DNA of 9,084 nt, from contig JAAZAI010000090.1 in NCBI GenBank assembly GCA_012514445.1, positions 1 to 9,084 on the forward strand. Direction: 5' to 3'. The position numbers and the translations under genes are program-made. Every line of letters starts with the position of its first letter. Within the stretch, counting starts at the first letter, position 1. This document shows positions 1 to 6,010 of this stretch, one piece after another. The DNA is from Lentisphaerota bacterium. GTDB taxonomy: Bacteria > Verrucomicrobiota > Kiritimatiellia > RFP12 > UBA3636. The notes under the pieces are model-generated. The model saw only the letters and a program-made list of their open reading frames with translations, was not told the DNA's origin and did no database searches.

Positions 1-151
1 AGGCTTTATGCTACCTGATCGCACTCGGGCGGGCAAGGCCGCGCATAAGAACTACTTCAGATTGTGCACAAAGCCTACCTGAAGATCAAGCTGAAACGGC
101 ACTACCCTAAAAACAACCCCAAAACACGGCCTTCAAAAGATTTTTCTGGAC
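1..151. other. Left-edge region with no assigned gene
   Basis: I recognise no gene here. One frame is open from base 2 to a TGA at 80-82 and ends in residues HKNYFRLCTKPT; another is open from base 3 to a TAA at 105-107. Either could be the tail of an upstream gene cut by the window edge, but neither resembles a family I know. The stretch is AT-richer than the rest of the window. An inverted pair AGGCTTT (1-7) / AAAGCCT (70-76) is present but does not fold as a tRNA. Confidence 0.4.
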
Positions 152-180
152 TTGACTGGGATCGTATTGAGGCCTATACT
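152..180 (+). promoter_or_regulatory. Sigma70-like promoter for the lipoprotein gene
   Basis: TTGACT (152-157) and TATACT (175-180) are separated by exactly 17 bases, each one mismatch from the consensus -35 and -10. A transcript would start near 187 and give a leader of about 60 nt before the ATG at 247. This is the best consensus promoter in the window and supports the short start for the lipoprotein gene rather than an upstream one at 64. Confidence 0.7.
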
Positions 181-246
181 CTGCATTGTTTTTTCTTAAG
201 GGAGCCGTTGTGCCAAGTAGGCTCAATAACACTGTTCGCAAACAAG

Positions 247-651
247 ATGAAGCCATTTGTGATATTGGTTGCTCTCGGGGCTTTACTGGCGGGTTGTGTT
301 GCGCAACCAAACCCGCAACCACCAAACAGACCGCCTCAAAGGGAAGATCGGATTTTATTACTGGACAACTCCGGAGGATATTCCCATGCAGGCCGACGAA
401 TCGAGTTGCTTGAGAACGGAAATCTCATCGAGACAGATTATACGGATGTGATTGGCAGCGCCCGAGAACGCAAGGGAAGCTACATCTTGAAAGGGGATGA
501 ATTATATATCCAATTGGGAGACAGGGGGGATCAGCGATTGATACGCATCTCTTATGGCGATGAGATCTACTGGGTATATCCGAATGAAGTGGAGAAGATT
601 GCATTGGCCCAAAACACAAGGTTGAGGCAGACTTCTCTAAAGCAAAGATAA
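247..651 (+). CDS. Small hypothetical lipoprotein
   Basis: A 134-residue protein of unknown function, predicted to be lipid-anchored. Residues 1-16 form a signal peptide (MK, then a hydrophobic run) ending in a lipobox LLAGC with the acylated cysteine at 17. Residues about 18-33 are a Pro/Asn/Gln-rich linker. Residues about 34-120 look like a small beta-rich globular domain with alternating hydrophobic positions (RILLLDNSGGY, SYILKGDELYIQL, EIYWVYP). The frame is open upstream to 64, but starting at 247 puts the signal peptide at the N terminus and lies downstream of a good promoter; residues encoded before it look non-coding. No clear Shine-Dalgarno precedes the ATG. Codon use is less GC-biased than in the downstream core genes, which fits an acquired gene. 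The stop is one base from the attC-like dyad at 653-765. I do not recognise a named family, and the function is not assigned. Confidence 0.7.
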   Translation: MKPFVILVALGALLAGCVAQPNPQPPNRPPQREDRILLLDNSGGYSHAGRRIELLENGNLIETDYTDVIGSARERKGSYILKGDELYIQLGDRGDQRLIRISYGDEIYWVYPNEVEKIALAQNTRLRQTSLKQR

Positions 652-652
652 T

Positions 653-765
653 GCGAACCATGCGATGCACCGAACACCTACCCGCCGTCACGCCAGATGC
701 TTGGTCGCTTCGCTCCCGGCATCTGTCGCGCCGTCGGTCCGGTGCCGGTGATCGCGGACGTTGGC
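653..765. repeat. Long imperfect inverted repeat, attC-like dispersed element
   Basis: By hand pairing, the arms 653-700 and 719-765 form about 35 pairs around an 18-nt loop (701-718). The innermost 7 bp are perfect (CAGATGC/GCATCTG). Further out CACCG pairs with CGGTG and GCGAT with ATCGC, with G667 bulged between them. The ends carry GCGAAC (653-658) opposite GTTGGC (760-765). AAC/GTT ends, a bulged base in an inner box, a variable loop, 113-bp length and position directly after a stop codon are features of integron attC sites. Read as protein, the left arm gives N-H-A-M-H-R-T, like the N-x-A-L-H-R-T fragments often mis-annotated from dispersed intergenic repeats. The R-box sequences are not canonical, so attC identity is inference; the dyad itself is seen. 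Confidence 0.55.
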
Positions 766-792
766 CCAATAAATGATGATTATCCCGTCATG

Positions 793-804
793 GTGTGATA
801 CACT
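793..804 (+). promoter_or_regulatory. Extended -10 and palindrome before hicB
   Basis: TGATACACT (796-804) fits an extended -10 (TGn followed by TACACT). It overlaps an 11-bp perfect palindrome, GTGT-GAT-ACAC (793-803). No good -35 lies 17 bases upstream. HicB proteins are known to repress their own promoters, so this palindrome is a candidate operator. A strong Shine-Dalgarno GGAGG (818-822) lies 7 bases before the hicB ATG. Confidence 0.4.
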
Positions 805-829
805 GGGGTAACTATTTGGAGGTCATCTG

Positions 830-1039
830 ATGAAAAGAGAATTCAACGTTGTGATCGAACAGGATGAGGATGGTTACTTTGTCGCCTCAGTGCCGGCGTT
901 GCGCGGGTGCCATACACAGGCCAAATCCCTGGATGTGCTGATGAAACGTGTGAAAGAGGCGATTGCGCTTTGCATTGAGGTCGAGGAACCCGGCGCAAAT
1001 CAGTTCATCGGCGTCCAGCGTGTTGCTGTCATGGCATGA
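830..1039 (+). CDS. hicB: HicB-type antitoxin
   Basis: A 69-residue antitoxin of the short HicB family (partial RNase H-like fold), expected to bind and block the HicA mRNA interferase and to repress the operon. The family signature is clear: a beta strand then EQDEDGYFVASVPALRGCHTQAKSLD (about residues 10-35), followed by an amphipathic helix LMKRVKEAIALCIEVEE (37-53). The C terminus ends in IGVQRVAVMA, as in other short HicB antitoxins, so the protein looks full length. The ATG at 830 has GGAGG seven bases upstream. The last codons overlap the hicA start by four bases (ATGA at 1036-1039), which suggests translational coupling. The order is antitoxin first. No separate C-terminal DNA-binding domain is visible, so repression would have to come from the short form or from the complex. 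Confidence 0.9.
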   Translation: MKREFNVVIEQDEDGYFVASVPALRGCHTQAKSLDVLMKRVKEAIALCIEVEEPGANQFIGVQRVAVMA

Positions 1040-1266
1040 GCACATTTCCGGCAATAACGGGGTCCCAGCTAATCAAGGCGTTGCGGCGCCTTGGTTTCGA
1101 CGTGATTCGGATCAAGGGCAGTCATCACTTCTTGCAGCATCCTGACGGGCGTGGACAACCTTTGGCAGGGATGAAGCCAAACTGGATTTGGTACTTCGGG
1201 CCGCATCGCAATGCCGAACACCTCTGGACCAGTACGCTCGTGGGAAGTTGCGCGGTACGCTGTTGA
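1036..1266 (+). pseudogene. hicA: HicA toxin, C-terminal half lost
   Basis: HicA toxins are small double-stranded-RNA-binding-like mRNA interferases of about 60-80 residues. Residues 1-40 match well: ITGSQLIKALRRLGFDVIRIKGSHHFLQHPDGRG, including the catalytic His in GSH (H30). After residue about 40 the expected strand and helix (normally VPVHAG... then LLRKILRDAGL...) are absent. The reading frame continues into PLAGMKPNWIWYFGPHRN... to a stop at 1264-1266, 76 residues in all, with no resemblance to HicA. The two other forward frames do not convincingly hold the missing part, so a recombination or deletion junction near 1155 is more likely than a simple frameshift. A small hairpin TTTGGC (1161-1166) / GCCAAA (1176-1181) sits just past the junction. 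The catalytic His remains, so some activity cannot be excluded, but the fold is probably incomplete. Confidence 0.7.
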
Positions 1267-1375
1267 GCTTCGCTGGCAGCCCCCGCGGACGGGATGAAAA
1301 AGTGCCAAGCCCGTTTCCGGAAAAACCTCTCATAACCCGCCCGAGGTCAGGATGTCTGAGGCTGGGCGTTCGGGC

Positions 1376-1420
1376 GGAACCGCTTCGCAAGACCGAGCCT
1401 CGCGAGGTGTTCCTTTTGTC
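1376..1420 (+). terminator. Probable rho-independent terminator after hicBA
   Basis: GGAAC (1376-1380) pairs with GTTCC (1409-1413), and GCTTCGC (1382-1388) pairs with GCGAGGT (1402-1408) including two G-T pairs. This gives a stem of about 12 bp with C1381 bulged and a 13-nt loop. TTTTGTCT follows directly at 1414-1421. It would end the hicBA transcript and isolate it from uxaC. A second possible stem, CCGCCCGA (1337-1344) / TCGGGCGG (1370-1377), lies just upstream and partly competes with it. Confidence 0.5.
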
Positions 1421-1437
1421 TGTCCAAGATGTAGACT

Positions 1438-1451
1438 CTAACCCCTAACCC
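1438..1451. repeat. CTAACCC heptamer, two perfect copies
   Basis: Two adjacent perfect CTAACCC units, telomere-like in appearance, between the terminator and the uxaC promoter candidate. They fit the same style of short-word repeats seen further down this leader (compare CCTAGCCCCT at 1694-1703). Confidence 0.6.
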
Positions 1452-1468
1452 AAAAGCCAGGAAGCGGC

Positions 1469-1497
1469 TTGTTGCAGGGGCCGGGGTGTGGTAAAAT
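1469..1497 (+). promoter_or_regulatory. Candidate uxaC promoter
   Basis: TTGTTG (1469-1474) and TAAAAT (1492-1497) are 17 bases apart. The -10 is one mismatch from consensus; the -35 is weak. Transcription from about 1504 would make a leader of about 220 nt containing the CGGAATTCCG palindrome (1523-1532) and all tandem arrays at 1582-1717. The GGTAAAAT core resembles GGTACAAT at 4412-4419 upstream of ahcY. Confidence 0.45.
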
Positions 1498-1581
1498 AGC
1501 GCCATTTCAGACCGAGGAGCTTCGGAATTCCGCTCCGCGGCTGCCCCGCGAATGATCCAAGCGCTGCCCCCAGCGCCCAAG

Positions 1582-1616
1582 TTTCCAGTTTCCAGTTTCC
1601 AATTTCAAGTTTCAAG
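1582..1616. repeat. TTTCCAG/TTTCAAG heptamer array, five units
   Basis: Five uninterrupted 7-bp units: TTTCCAG, TTTCCAG, TTTCCAA, TTTCAAG, TTTCAAG. Units change gradually along the array, as expected from slippage plus point change. It sits in the predicted uxaC leader. Confidence 0.85.
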
Positions 1617-1619
1617 TAT

Positions 1620-1655
1620 CGACAAAGCTCACGACAAAGTTCGCGACAAAGAACT
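1620..1655. repeat. CGACAAAG 12-bp array, three units
   Basis: The octamer CGACAAAG occurs at 1620, 1632 and 1644, a strict 12-bp period with variable tetramers CTCA, TTCG and AACT between. The reverse complement CTTTGTCG occurs in the ahcY leader (4489-4496). Confidence 0.85.
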
Positions 1656-1692
1656 CACACACTCACACACTCACACACTCACACACTCACGC
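1653..1692. repeat. ACTCACAC octamer array, five units
   Basis: Four perfect ACTCACAC units (1653-1684) and a fifth degenerate one, ACTCACGC (1685-1692). It overlaps the end of the 12-bp array by three bases, so one array passes straight into the next. Confidence 0.9.
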
Positions 1693-1717
1693 ACCTAGCC
1701 CCTGGTACCTAGCCCCT
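1693..1717. repeat. ACCTAGCCCCT direct repeat, two copies
   Basis: ACCTAGCCCCT at 1693-1703 and again at 1707-1717, a 14-bp period. The second copy ends seven bases before the uxaC ATG, so this repeat occupies the place where a Shine-Dalgarno would be expected; none is present. Confidence 0.85.
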
Positions 1718-1724
1718 TCCCCTT

Positions 1725-3137
1725 ATGCCATCCCAACCGCTGATCACCGAAGACTTCATGCTGGATACCGAAGCCGCGAAGACGCTCTACCACGAGTACG
1801 CGGCGGCGATGCCCATCATCGACTACCACTGCCACCTCCCGCCCGCCCAGATCGCGCAGGACGCGCGGTGGGCCAACATCGCCCAGATCTGGCTCGGCGG
1901 CGACCACTACAAATGGCGCCTGATGCGGGCCGACGGCATCGAGGAGCGCTTCATCACCGGCGATGCTCCGGATCGCGAGAAGTTCCAGAAGTTCGCCGAG
2001 GCGATGCCGCACATGCTGCGCAACCCGATGTACCACTGGAGCCACCTCGAACTGGCCCGGTACTTCGGCATCGACGACGTGCTCCTCTACGGCGCCACGG
2101 CGCAGCAGGTGTGGGACCGCGCGGCAGAGCGCATCCAGGCGCCCGGCTTCTCGGCACGTGGGCTGATGAAGGCGAGCAACGTCAAGGTCGTCTGCACGAC
2201 CGACGACCCCGTGGACTCGCTGGAACACCACGCCGCGATCTCGGCGGATTCGGCGTTCGACGTCAAGGTGCGGCCGACCTGGCGCCCCGACAAGGGCTTC
2301 GCCATCGGGGCCGGCGCGGCGTGGAACGCCTGGGTGGACCGCCTCGAAGCGGCCGCCGACGTCTCGGTCACGACCTTCGACGAGTTCGTCTTCGCGCTCA
2401 AGAAGCGCCACAACTTCTTCAGCTCCCACGGCTGCCGCCTCTCCGACTACGGCCTTGAGACGATCGTCGCCGAACCCTGCACGGAGGCGGACGCCCGGCG
2501 CATCTTCGCCAAGGTCCGCGGCGGCGGCGCGGCGACGGCGGAGGAGGTCGTCCAGTTCAAGTCGCACATGCTGTTCGTCTGCGGCGCAATGGACGCCGAG
2601 AGCGACTGGACCTGGCAGCTCCACTACAACGCGCTGCGCAACAACAACAGCCGCCTCTTCAAGGCGCTCGGGCCGGACATCGGCTGCGACAGCATCGGCG
2701 ACTGGCCCTCCGCCGCGGCGCTCGGGCGGCTCTTCGACGCGCTGGACCGCGAGGACCGGCTGCCCCGCACGATCGTCTACACCCTCAACCCCTGCGACAA
2801 CGAGGTCATCGCCTCGATGATCGGCAACTTCCAGCGAGCGCCGACGGCCGGCAAGATGCAGTTCGGCAGCGGCTGGTGGTTCAACGACCAGAAGGACGGC
2901 ATGGAGCGGCAGATGGAGGCCCTCTCGCAGATGGGGCTGCTGAGCCGCTTCGTCGGGATGCTCACCGACAGCCGCTCCTTCCTCAGCTACACGCGCCACG
3001 AATACTTCCGACGCATTCTCTGCAACCTGCTGGGCGACGACATCGAGACGGGTCGCGCGCCGCGCGACTTCGCGCTCGTGGGCGCCATGGTCCAGGACAT
3101 CTGCTACAACAACGCCGACCGCTACTTCGGATTCTAA
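1725..3137 (+). CDS. uxaC: Glucuronate (uronate) isomerase
   Basis: Cytoplasmic uronate isomerase that interconverts D-glucuronate and D-fructuronate (and D-galacturonate and D-tagaturonate), the first step in hexuronate breakdown. It belongs to the amidohydrolase-type TIM-barrel fold. The 470-residue length is normal for the family. Visible marks are the N-terminal PLITEDFML, the metal-site motif DYHCHL with H35 and H37, HYKWRLMRADG (61-71), CTTDDPVDSLEHH (157-169), the GSGWWFNDQKDGMERQM segment, and the C-terminal GMLTDSRSFLSYTRHEYFRRILCNLLG. The ATG at 1725 gives the usual N terminus, but there is no Shine-Dalgarno; the bases before it are the CCTAGCCCC repeat. The following gene, rsfS, is unrelated in function, and no other hexuronate gene (uxaA, uxaB, uxuA, kdgK) is in view. 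The antisense strand is open over the whole gene, which I take as a codon-bias artefact. Confidence 0.95.
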   Translation: MPSQPLITEDFMLDTEAAKTLYHEYAAAMPIIDYHCHLPPAQIAQDARWANIAQIWLGGDHYKWRLMRADGIEERFITGDAPDREKFQKFAEAMPHMLRNPMYHWSHLELARYFGIDDVLLYGATAQQVWDRAAERIQAPGFSARGLMKASNVKVVCTTDDPVDSLEHHAAISADSAFDVKVRPTWRPDKGFAIGAGAAWNAWVDRLEAAADVSVTTFDEFVFALKKRHNFFSSHGCRLSDYGLETIVAEPCTEADARRIFAKVRGGGAATAEEVVQFKSHMLFVCGAMDAESDWTWQLHYNALRNNNSRLFKALGPDIGCDSIGDWPSAAALGRLFDALDREDRLPRTIVYTLNPCDNEVIASMIGNFQRAPTAGKMQFGSGWWFNDQKDGMERQMEALSQMGLLSRFVGMLTDSRSFLSYTRHEYFRRILCNLLGDDIETGRAPRDFALVGAMVQDICYNNADRYFGF

Positions 3138-3229
3138 ATCCGACGGCGGCATCTTTGACAACCTCCGGCGACCCGACCGGCAACAGCATCGGGAAAAGAA
3201 AGGCGGAACCCATCAACGCAACGGAGACA

Positions 3230-3538
3230 TTGGAAAAAGTCGTGGCCATCCTCGAGGACCGCAAGGCCGAGGACATCGTGACGTTCGACGTGAAGGGGCG
3301 TTCGTCCCTCGCGGACGCGATCGTCGTGGCCTCGTGCACCTCGTCGCCCCACCTCAAGGCAGTCGCCAGCCTGATCGTGCGCGAAATGAAGAAGGCGGGC
3401 GAGACGTCGGTCCGGATGTCCGGCGACCCCGAAAGCGCCTGGATCGTCGTGGATCTCTTCGACGTCTTCGTGCACCTCTTCCTCCCCGAGGCGCGCGAAT
3501 ACTACGATCTCGAGACGCTGTGGCGCAAGAAGGCATGA
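3230..3538 (+). CDS. rsfS: Ribosomal silencing factor RsfS
   Basis: RsfS (Iojap/YbeB family) binds ribosomal protein uL14 on the large subunit and blocks subunit joining when nutrients are short. The family core is intact: EKVVAILEDRKAEDIVTFDVKGRSSLADAIVVASCTSSPHLKAV, then SGDPESAWIVVDLFDVFVHLFLPEAREYYDLETLW at the C terminus. Length is about 102-108 residues, normal for the family. The start is uncertain because there is no ATG in the right place. TTG at 3230 (GGAG at 3223-3226) is used here. An ATC at 3212 with AGGCGGA (3201-3207) four bases before it would give the N terminus xNATETLEKVV and a better-placed ribosome site. A TTG at 3155 would add 25 residues. The stop overlaps the next gene by ATGA (3535-3538). 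Confidence 0.88.
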   Translation: MEKVVAILEDRKAEDIVTFDVKGRSSLADAIVVASCTSSPHLKAVASLIVREMKKAGETSVRMSGDPESAWIVVDLFDVFVHLFLPEAREYYDLETLWRKKA

Positions 3539-4449
3539 TCGCACGGCGCAGGTTCCGCCACCGTCTGGAATACGGGGCGGTCCGGGGGCTGGGCGCGCTG
3601 CTCGTCGCGCTCCCGCACCGTTGCGCCCTGGCCGTCGCCTGCGGCGTCGCGGCGGTCGTCTACGCGCTGGCCTCGGGCCGGCGCCGCGAGGCCGCGCGAC
3701 GCGTGCGCCTCGTCTTCGGCGAATCGCTCCGCCCCGTCGACGTCTCGCGGATCTGCTGGACGTCCTTCCGCAACACGGCGTTCAACGCCGTCGAGATGAT
3801 CCGCATCCGCAAGCTCTCCCTCGCGCAGATGGAGGAGATGATCCCCGAACTGCCCGCAGCCGTGGCCTCGCTGCGCGAACTGATGGCGCGCACCGGCGGA
3901 CGCGGGCTCGTGGTGGCGCTCCCGCACATGGGCAACTGGGATCTCGCGGGCTCCGGCTGCCACCTCTCCGGCCTGCCGATCTTCAGCGTCGCCGGGCGCC
4001 AGCGCAACCCGATGATGAACGACCTGCTCAACCGGCTGCGCTCCGGCCACGGCATGGACATCCTCGAACGCGGTGGCGGCGCACTGCGCCAGATCCTCGA
4101 GCGCATCCGCGCGGGACAGGTCTTCGCCATCCTCCCCGACACGCGCTCGCCCACGCCCGACCTGCTCGTTCCGTTCCTCGGCGGCGCCGCCAACCTTGCG
4201 CGCGGCATGGCCTCCTTCGCCTACGCGGCCGAGGTCCCCGTCGTGCCCATCGTCATGCGCCGGCGCGGATGGCGGCATTTCACCCTGACGCTTCACGAGC
4301 CGATCTGGCCGGACAAGACCGCCCCCAAGGCCGCCGAACTCGAGCGCATCACAAAGACCGTCGCGACGATCGTCGACGCCGCGATCCACGAAACGCCCGA
4401 ACAGTGGTTCTGGTACAATCGACGCTGGGTGCTCGACCCCGTGGTGTAG
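3535..4449 (+). CDS. LpxL/HtrB-like lipid A acyltransferase
   Basis: A 304-residue member of the lysophospholipid/lipid A acyltransferase family, which transfers a secondary acyl chain onto lipid A precursors at the inner membrane. A hydrophobic N-terminal segment (about residues 16-46) would anchor it. The catalytic HX4D motif is present as HMGNWD with H131 and D136. Later family marks are GGGALRQILERIRAGQVFAILPDTR (about 179-204), VPFLGGAANLARGMASFAYAAEVPVVPIVMRR (212-243) and the C-terminal PEQWFWYNRRW (288-298). The ATG at 3535 overlaps the rsfS stop by four bases and has AGAAGG just upstream; the frame is open further left but that part is antisense-like shadow of rsfS. The substrate chain and acceptor cannot be told from sequence, so no lpxL/lpxM symbol is given. 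Related enzymes acylate other lipids, for example PatA-like mannosyltransfer partners or ornithine lipids. Confidence 0.88.
   Translation: MIARRRFRHRLEYGAVRGLGALLVALPHRCALAVACGVAAVVYALASGRRREAARRVRLVFGESLRPVDVSRICWTSFRNTAFNAVEMIRIRKLSLAQMEEMIPELPAAVASLRELMARTGGRGLVVALPHMGNWDLAGSGCHLSGLPIFSVAGRQRNPMMNDLLNRLRSGHGMDILERGGGALRQILERIRAGQVFAILPDTRSPTPDLLVPFLGGAANLARGMASFAYAAEVPVVPIVMRRRGWRHFTLTLHEPIWPDKTAPKAAELERITKTVATIVDAAIHETPEQWFWYNRRWVLDPVV
4411..4419 (+). promoter_or_regulatory. Candidate extended -10 for ahcY
   Basis: TGGTACAAT (TGn followed by TACAAT) lies within the last codons of the acyltransferase gene. No convincing -35 is seen. It would give a leader of about 125 nt holding the three repeat arrays at 4450-4537. 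The codons encode the conserved FWYNRR segment, so coincidence with protein constraint is possible. Confidence 0.3.
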
Positions 4450-4477
4450 GGATCAGGGTTCAGGGTCAGGAATCAGG
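4450..4477. repeat. TCAGG-core array, four units
   Basis: TCAGG occurs at 4453, 4460, 4466 and 4473 (units GATCAGG, GTTCAGG, GTCAGG, AATCAGG), nearly a 7-bp period. It starts one base after the acyltransferase stop. Confidence 0.8.
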
Positions 4478-4480
4478 AAA

Positions 4481-4496
4481 CTTCGTCGCTTTGTCG
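4481..4496. repeat. CTTCGTCG/CTTTGTCG octamer pair
   Basis: Two adjacent octamers differing at one base. CTTTGTCG is the exact reverse complement of CGACAAAG, the unit repeated three times in the uxaC leader (1620-1651). Confidence 0.7.
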
Positions 4497-4503
4497 AAAA
4501 AAC

Positions 4504-4537
4504 ACTAGCGGCTCGCCACTCGCGACTAGCGACTCAG
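4504..4537. repeat. ACTAGCG-type heptamer array
   Basis: Units ACTAGCGG, CTCGCC, ACTCGCG, ACTAGCG and ACTCAG follow one another without spacer. The array ends just before the ahcY Shine-Dalgarno AAGGAG (4541-4546). Confidence 0.7.
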
Positions 4538-4552
4538 ATCAAGGAGAAACAC

Positions 4553-5947
<1,395 letters not shown>

Positions 5948-5961
5948 CAGCAAATCCCCTG

Positions 5962-5990
5962 TTGCACAGTTCGCACATAAGTGCGATAAT
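5962..5990 (+). promoter_or_regulatory. vapB promoter with palindromic operator
   Basis: TTGCAC (5962-5967) and GATAAT (5985-5990) are exactly 17 bases apart. The spacer contains the inverted repeat TCGCAC (5971-5976) - ATAA - GTGCGA (5981-5986), whose right arm runs into the -10. This is where a VapB/VapBC repressor would be expected to bind. TTGCACAG and TCGCACAT also form a partial direct repeat. Transcription would start near 5997, giving a leader of about 14 nt with AGGAGG (6000-6005) five bases before the ATG. Confidence 0.6.
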
Positions 5991-6010
5991 ACGCGCCAGA
6001 GGAGGCAGGC

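Larger units (their letters stand above)
1267..1724. other. 458-bp gene-free leader region before uxaC
   Basis: I see no credible gene. From left to right the stretch holds a GC-rich inverted repeat (1337-1377), the probable terminator (1376-1420), a CTAACCC pair (1438-1451), a candidate promoter (1469-1497), a palindrome CGGAATTCCG (1523-1532) and a series of short tandem arrays (1582-1717) that run to seven bases before the uxaC start codon. Short ORFs across it have random-looking composition. Confidence 0.7.

Noticed and set aside
1..76. Possible tRNA suggested by a 7-bp AGGCTTT/AAAGCCT pair 76 bases end to end
   Set aside because: Position 8 is not T, there is no TTCRA T-loop with a 5-bp stem directly before the 3' arm, and no anticodon stem could be placed.
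64..246. Longer start for the lipoprotein gene at 64
   Set aside because: It would place 61 residues before the signal peptide and start upstream of the consensus promoter at 152-180.
425..769. 114-residue reverse-strand ORF over the lipoprotein end and the dyad
   Set aside because: It overlaps a real gene and an inverted repeat, has no start context, and its Arg-rich N-terminal part is the translation of the dispersed dyad element.
1188..1448. 86-residue ORF after hicA, including GKLRGTLLSFAG that faintly recalls the HicA GTLRSIL helix
   Set aside because: The likeness covers only a few residues, the rest is not HicA, and the frame runs through the predicted terminator. Not enough for a frameshift claim.
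1582..1692. CRISPR array
   Set aside because: Units are 7-12 bp, adjacent or with tetramer gaps; no 25-40-bp repeats or unique spacers and no cas genes.
3155..3160. Perfect TTGACA as a promoter -35 for rsfS
   Set aside because: No -10-like hexamer occurs at 16-18 bases downstream in this GC-rich stretch.
1695..3161. 488-residue antisense ORF covering uxaC
   Set aside because: Its composition is Val/Ala/Arg/Glu/Asp-rich with no motif, as produced by reading a gene with G/C-rich third positions backwards. The sense strand is a full, motif-rich uronate isomerase.
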